Source: Nitzschia sp. pyKryTriq1
Lineage: Eukaryota > Bacillariophyta > Bacillariophyceae > Bacillariales > Bacillariaceae
DNA length: 64,000 nucleotides
NCBI GenBank assembly: GCA_956465555.1
Contig: OY101120.1
Location: forward strand, 1,054,001 to 1,118,000
Reading direction: 5' to 3'
The position numbers and the translations under genes are program-made. The notes beneath the pieces were generated by a model. The model was given only the letters and a program-made list of their open reading frames with translations, ran no database searches and was not told where the DNA came from. This document shows, piece after piece, positions 61,327-64,000 of the stretch; the first letter of the stretch is position 1, and each line of letters starts with the position of its first letter.

Positions 61327-63968
61327 ATGCATCGAATACTGATGCTGTCATGGACGTCGCTCCTACTAGTGGTGCTTGTTCTATCATGTGGTCTTTCACT
61401 TCGATCGGTCGACGGCTTCTCTGGCGGGAATAAAAATCACTATCATCCTCATCATCGTCCGTCACCCCAGCATCGATATTCCAAGCATTTTCGTAATGAA
61501 GACGCAATCGACACTGGATCATCTTCTAAAATTGTTTCGAGCCCCTCATTCATTAAACAAAAACAACAACGACAGCAACACTGCTGCTGTCACAAAGCCA
61601 AGGCAGGTAACGACGAAGATGACGATGACTACTACTATCCTGATTCGACCCCCCGATCGCCGTCCACTCCTCGAACATCCAGACGACAGAAACCCCTAGA
61701 AGATCAGTACTACGAGTATTACTACGAGGACGAGGAGGAGAGCCTTCCGTTTCCCGAACCAGTCCGGTCGAATGGGGACGATCAAAAACTAGCTCGCTAT
61801 CCGTCGCGACAAAATGCCTTGGATGACGAGGATGACGACGAAGAATTCTACGACGACGACGAGGAAGACGATGGTTATGATGACGGCGAGGACGACGAAG
61901 ATTCTTTTTCGTCGGGTGGAAACTTTTGGTCGAATCCAACGGGTGGTATCGACCGATCCAAACGACCACCATCCCCTCCATCGCCTCGAGTGACGCGTCC
62001 TAGGCGACGATCATCGGAAGATTCCTCATATAATTCCGGATCTCGACGGCGGAGACGGTAGGTACCAGTACCTTTTGGATTTTTGTGCTTGCAAATAACT
62101 TCATTGGGCTCTTACTTCTCGTTTTCTTGCCTGTTTTGTCATGCTGTGTCATTCTGATTTGATTTGATTTGATTTGATTTGATTTGATTCACTACTTGCA
62201 CAAATAATAGTTCTCCTATTCGATCAGATGGTCTCAGTCAGGCTCCCATGGCGGCCAAGGATTTTTACGACCGTCTCTTTTGGTATGGATTTGATCCAGA
62301 TGATTCGGAGCAGGTGGGGGACAGAACTGTATTTGGTGGCACCAAAGGAAAATTCAATGGTTTGGCATTTTTGCAAGCGTCCGAGTCTTCGCCTGGTCGT
62401 TCCATCCGATCGCGACAAGAGCAGAGACAACTACCTCCCACCACCACCAGCAGCAGCAGCAGTAGTAGTAGCAGCGGCAGAAGTAGAAGTAGAAGGGATG
62501 AGTACAACGATGCCGAAGAAGATGTCTACGAGGAACAGGACGGCTATGATGACGACGACGGCTTTTTTGACGATGCAGATAGACCAGTTTCCAAATCCAA
62601 AACTGGCGGAAAGTCGAATATTACGCCACCTGACGATGATCCCATGACAAGAAGGAACGAGCGAGAGACCCGCGTGCAGCCACCCCCTCGGCGAAGACGA
62701 CGGCTCCCGCCACGAGAATATGATTATGACGGTGAGGAGGAGGACGAGGACGACGTCCTTATCAATGGAGGCGACTGGGTGTCCAAACAAGTCTCATCTT
62801 GGTTCAAAGGGAACGAAGAAGACGAGGACTACGATGATCGATCGTCGAGAAGGCAAGGACGTGGTCGCCGTCAGGGCCCCAGACGAAGTGCTTGGTCTCC
62901 TTTCAATGTACTCAACACCTTTTTGGGTGTGGATCCTGACGACATGGCGTACAAGGCCGATATGTACAATGCCAAGATGGGCATTGGACCCAGATCTCGA
63001 TCCGGGCAATTACCTGACTCCTCGTCAAAACGACAGCAGCGACGACAAGCCCGCGACAATCCGGGGCGCCCAGGTTATGCGTACCGATACAATGCCGAGG
63101 ACGACACGGGGGACGAGGATGCTTCCTTCATTGTAGATATCGAACCAATGGTAATCGAAGAGGGATCCCTGAACGGAAAGCAGAATGGCGGCGAAGGGCG
63201 AAGTAATACAAACCAGGGAAGCGAAATTAGCGAGGATGTCAGCCGGCGTGGTAGAGAGCTCACTTGGGAAGAACGTGCACTTGCAGTGGAACGAGTACCA
63301 CCTGCAGAGATTCCTGGATGGGGACCATCTGGTGAACTCCCCATAGATGGTAGAACGAGAGCCATTTTGGATGCCCTCGATGATATTCAAGCAGCGCGGC
63401 AGAAAGTTGAAGCGAGAGAAAAAAAGGAAGCTCGCGCAAAAGAAGAAATCACAATTCTCAAGGTGTAAGTACTTGGACGGTGACTCTGGGAGCGAAAATG
63501 GAGCGACCCTCGCCACAAATGTCTTATATTCTTTTTATTTGCTGTTGTGCGAACAGTGATGCGGAACTTCAAAGGCGACAGCTGGAGGATTCTCGCGCCA
63601 ACGCTCGAAGGGCACAAGAACGTCTTCGGCAGATCGAGCTGGATATTGATGGTGCGTCTCGAGTGTTAAGACGGGCGCGGTCGAGAGTTCAGCTGGCCCG
63701 AGATCAACTTGCCGAGCTTCAGGCACGGCACTGGGCGGTTCTTGGCTTCTACAATCCAGATCAAGCAGAGGAAAAGGTAGCCGAGGCCTTGAAGGAATTC
63801 CGACTTTCAGAATCCACAGCTCGTCCAGTCGACGATCTCACCACAGTGGGACAGCCGGCGGCATCTTCTCAAGAAGATCATTCTTCGGCAACTCCTCCTC
63901 AGACGGCCCAGGGGATTGATGATTCGACTCGATCGTCATCTTCTTCCGACCTTGCTTCATCGTCATGA
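61327..63968 (+). CDS. Acidic, Arg-rich plastid-targeted protein, unknown function
   Basis: Three exons, 61327-62057, 62211-63464 and 63557-63968, GT-AG introns of 153 and 92 bases, both phase 2, 798 residues. The start MHRILMLSWTSLLLVVLVLS leads through SLRSVDGFSGGNK, a signal peptide ending before Phe, so plastid targeting is likely. The middle is extremely acidic (EDDDEEFYDDDEEDDGYDDG) with Arg/Ser patches. Ordered islands are KDFYDRLFWYGFDPDD, FGGTKGKFNGLAFLQA, WVSKQVSSWFKGNE and SPFNVLNTFLGVDPDDMAYK. The C-terminus is a coiled coil (RRQLEDSRANARRAQERLRQ) and HWAVLGFYNPDQAEEKVAEA. I recognise no family; the ordered islands suggest conserved contacts in a stroma or thylakoid complex. Stop TGA 63966-63968 lies just inside the window. 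Confidence 0.65.
62156..62190. repeat. GATTT pentanucleotide microsatellite in an intron
   Basis: Six perfect GATTT units plus a final GATTC, inside the first intron of the plastid acidic protein gene. Confidence 0.9.
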
Positions 63969-64000
63969 GTTAAGCTCAATTGTAACTTGGGCGCCTTATA

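Noticed and set aside
1-64000. tRNA, rRNA genes and CRISPR arrays
   Set aside because: No clover-leaf with a proper B box, no rRNA-like conserved blocks and no spaced direct repeats were recognised by eye; a covariance-model scan would be needed to exclude tRNAs and snoRNAs.

Overview
The window reads as nuclear DNA of a photosynthetic stramenopile, most likely a diatom. Several predicted proteins start with a signal peptide followed directly by a phenylalanine-led transit peptide (rubredoxin at 4732-5307, the small membrane protein at 33133-33704, the acidic protein at 61327-63968), which is the diatom/heterokont plastid-import signature. Gene families fit too: an Hsp20, a photolyase/cryptochrome protein, a GABA-B-type receptor, a FYVE-related finger of the stramenopile kind, and a Copia retroelement. 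Species cannot be fixed from the sequence. Genes are dense, on both strands, with few and short GT-AG introns (16 placed here, 44 to about 290 bases). Intergenic DNA is studded with GTAC/CCGG palindromic clusters and CGA runs.

Layout. 1-12 kb: cyclin H, an SLC35F-type transporter, a plastid rubredoxin, then a five-exon gene on the minus strand (5963-11136) that joins TPR, PDZ, PH-like, ankyrin, FYVE-related and R-SNARE parts into one predicted protein of 1607 residues, the most unusual object in the window. 11.7-19.7 kb: a small four-helix membrane protein, an Hsp20, a 909-residue fusion of an MTHFR-like barrel to a photolyase/cryptochrome, an F-box-like/ankyrin protein and a small conserved protein. 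19.96-23.65 kb: a Copia LTR element whose two 350-base LTRs look identical, so the insertion is young; it looks incomplete. 24-33.7 kb: a TANGO2-family protein, a four-exon class C (GABA-B-like) receptor, a ketopantoate-reductase-like protein, Sec61 alpha and a small plastid membrane protein.

34-44 kb: a WD40 protein with no visible start codon, a sulfotransferase carrying a triplicated internal motif, a second ketopantoate-reductase-like paralogue, a membrane protein of unknown function and an RGG/CCCH zinc-finger protein. 44-64 kb: a membrane-anchored protein of about 2088 residues ending in an alpha/beta-hydrolase-like domain, a LURP-one-related protein, a cyclin-Y-like protein, a coiled-coil protein, a FkbM methyltransferase, a Na+/H+ exchanger with an extra cysteine-rich N-terminal exon, and an acidic plastid-targeted protein.

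The genes do not form an operon or one pathway; this is an ordinary eukaryotic gene neighbourhood. Cellular themes are membrane traffic (Sec61, SNARE fusion, TANGO2 family), light and plastid biology (photolyase fusion, rubredoxin, plastid proteins), signalling (GABA-B-like receptor, cyclins) and transport. Splice sites were placed by eye and checked only by reading-frame continuity and family similarity; no alignment or transcript data were available.
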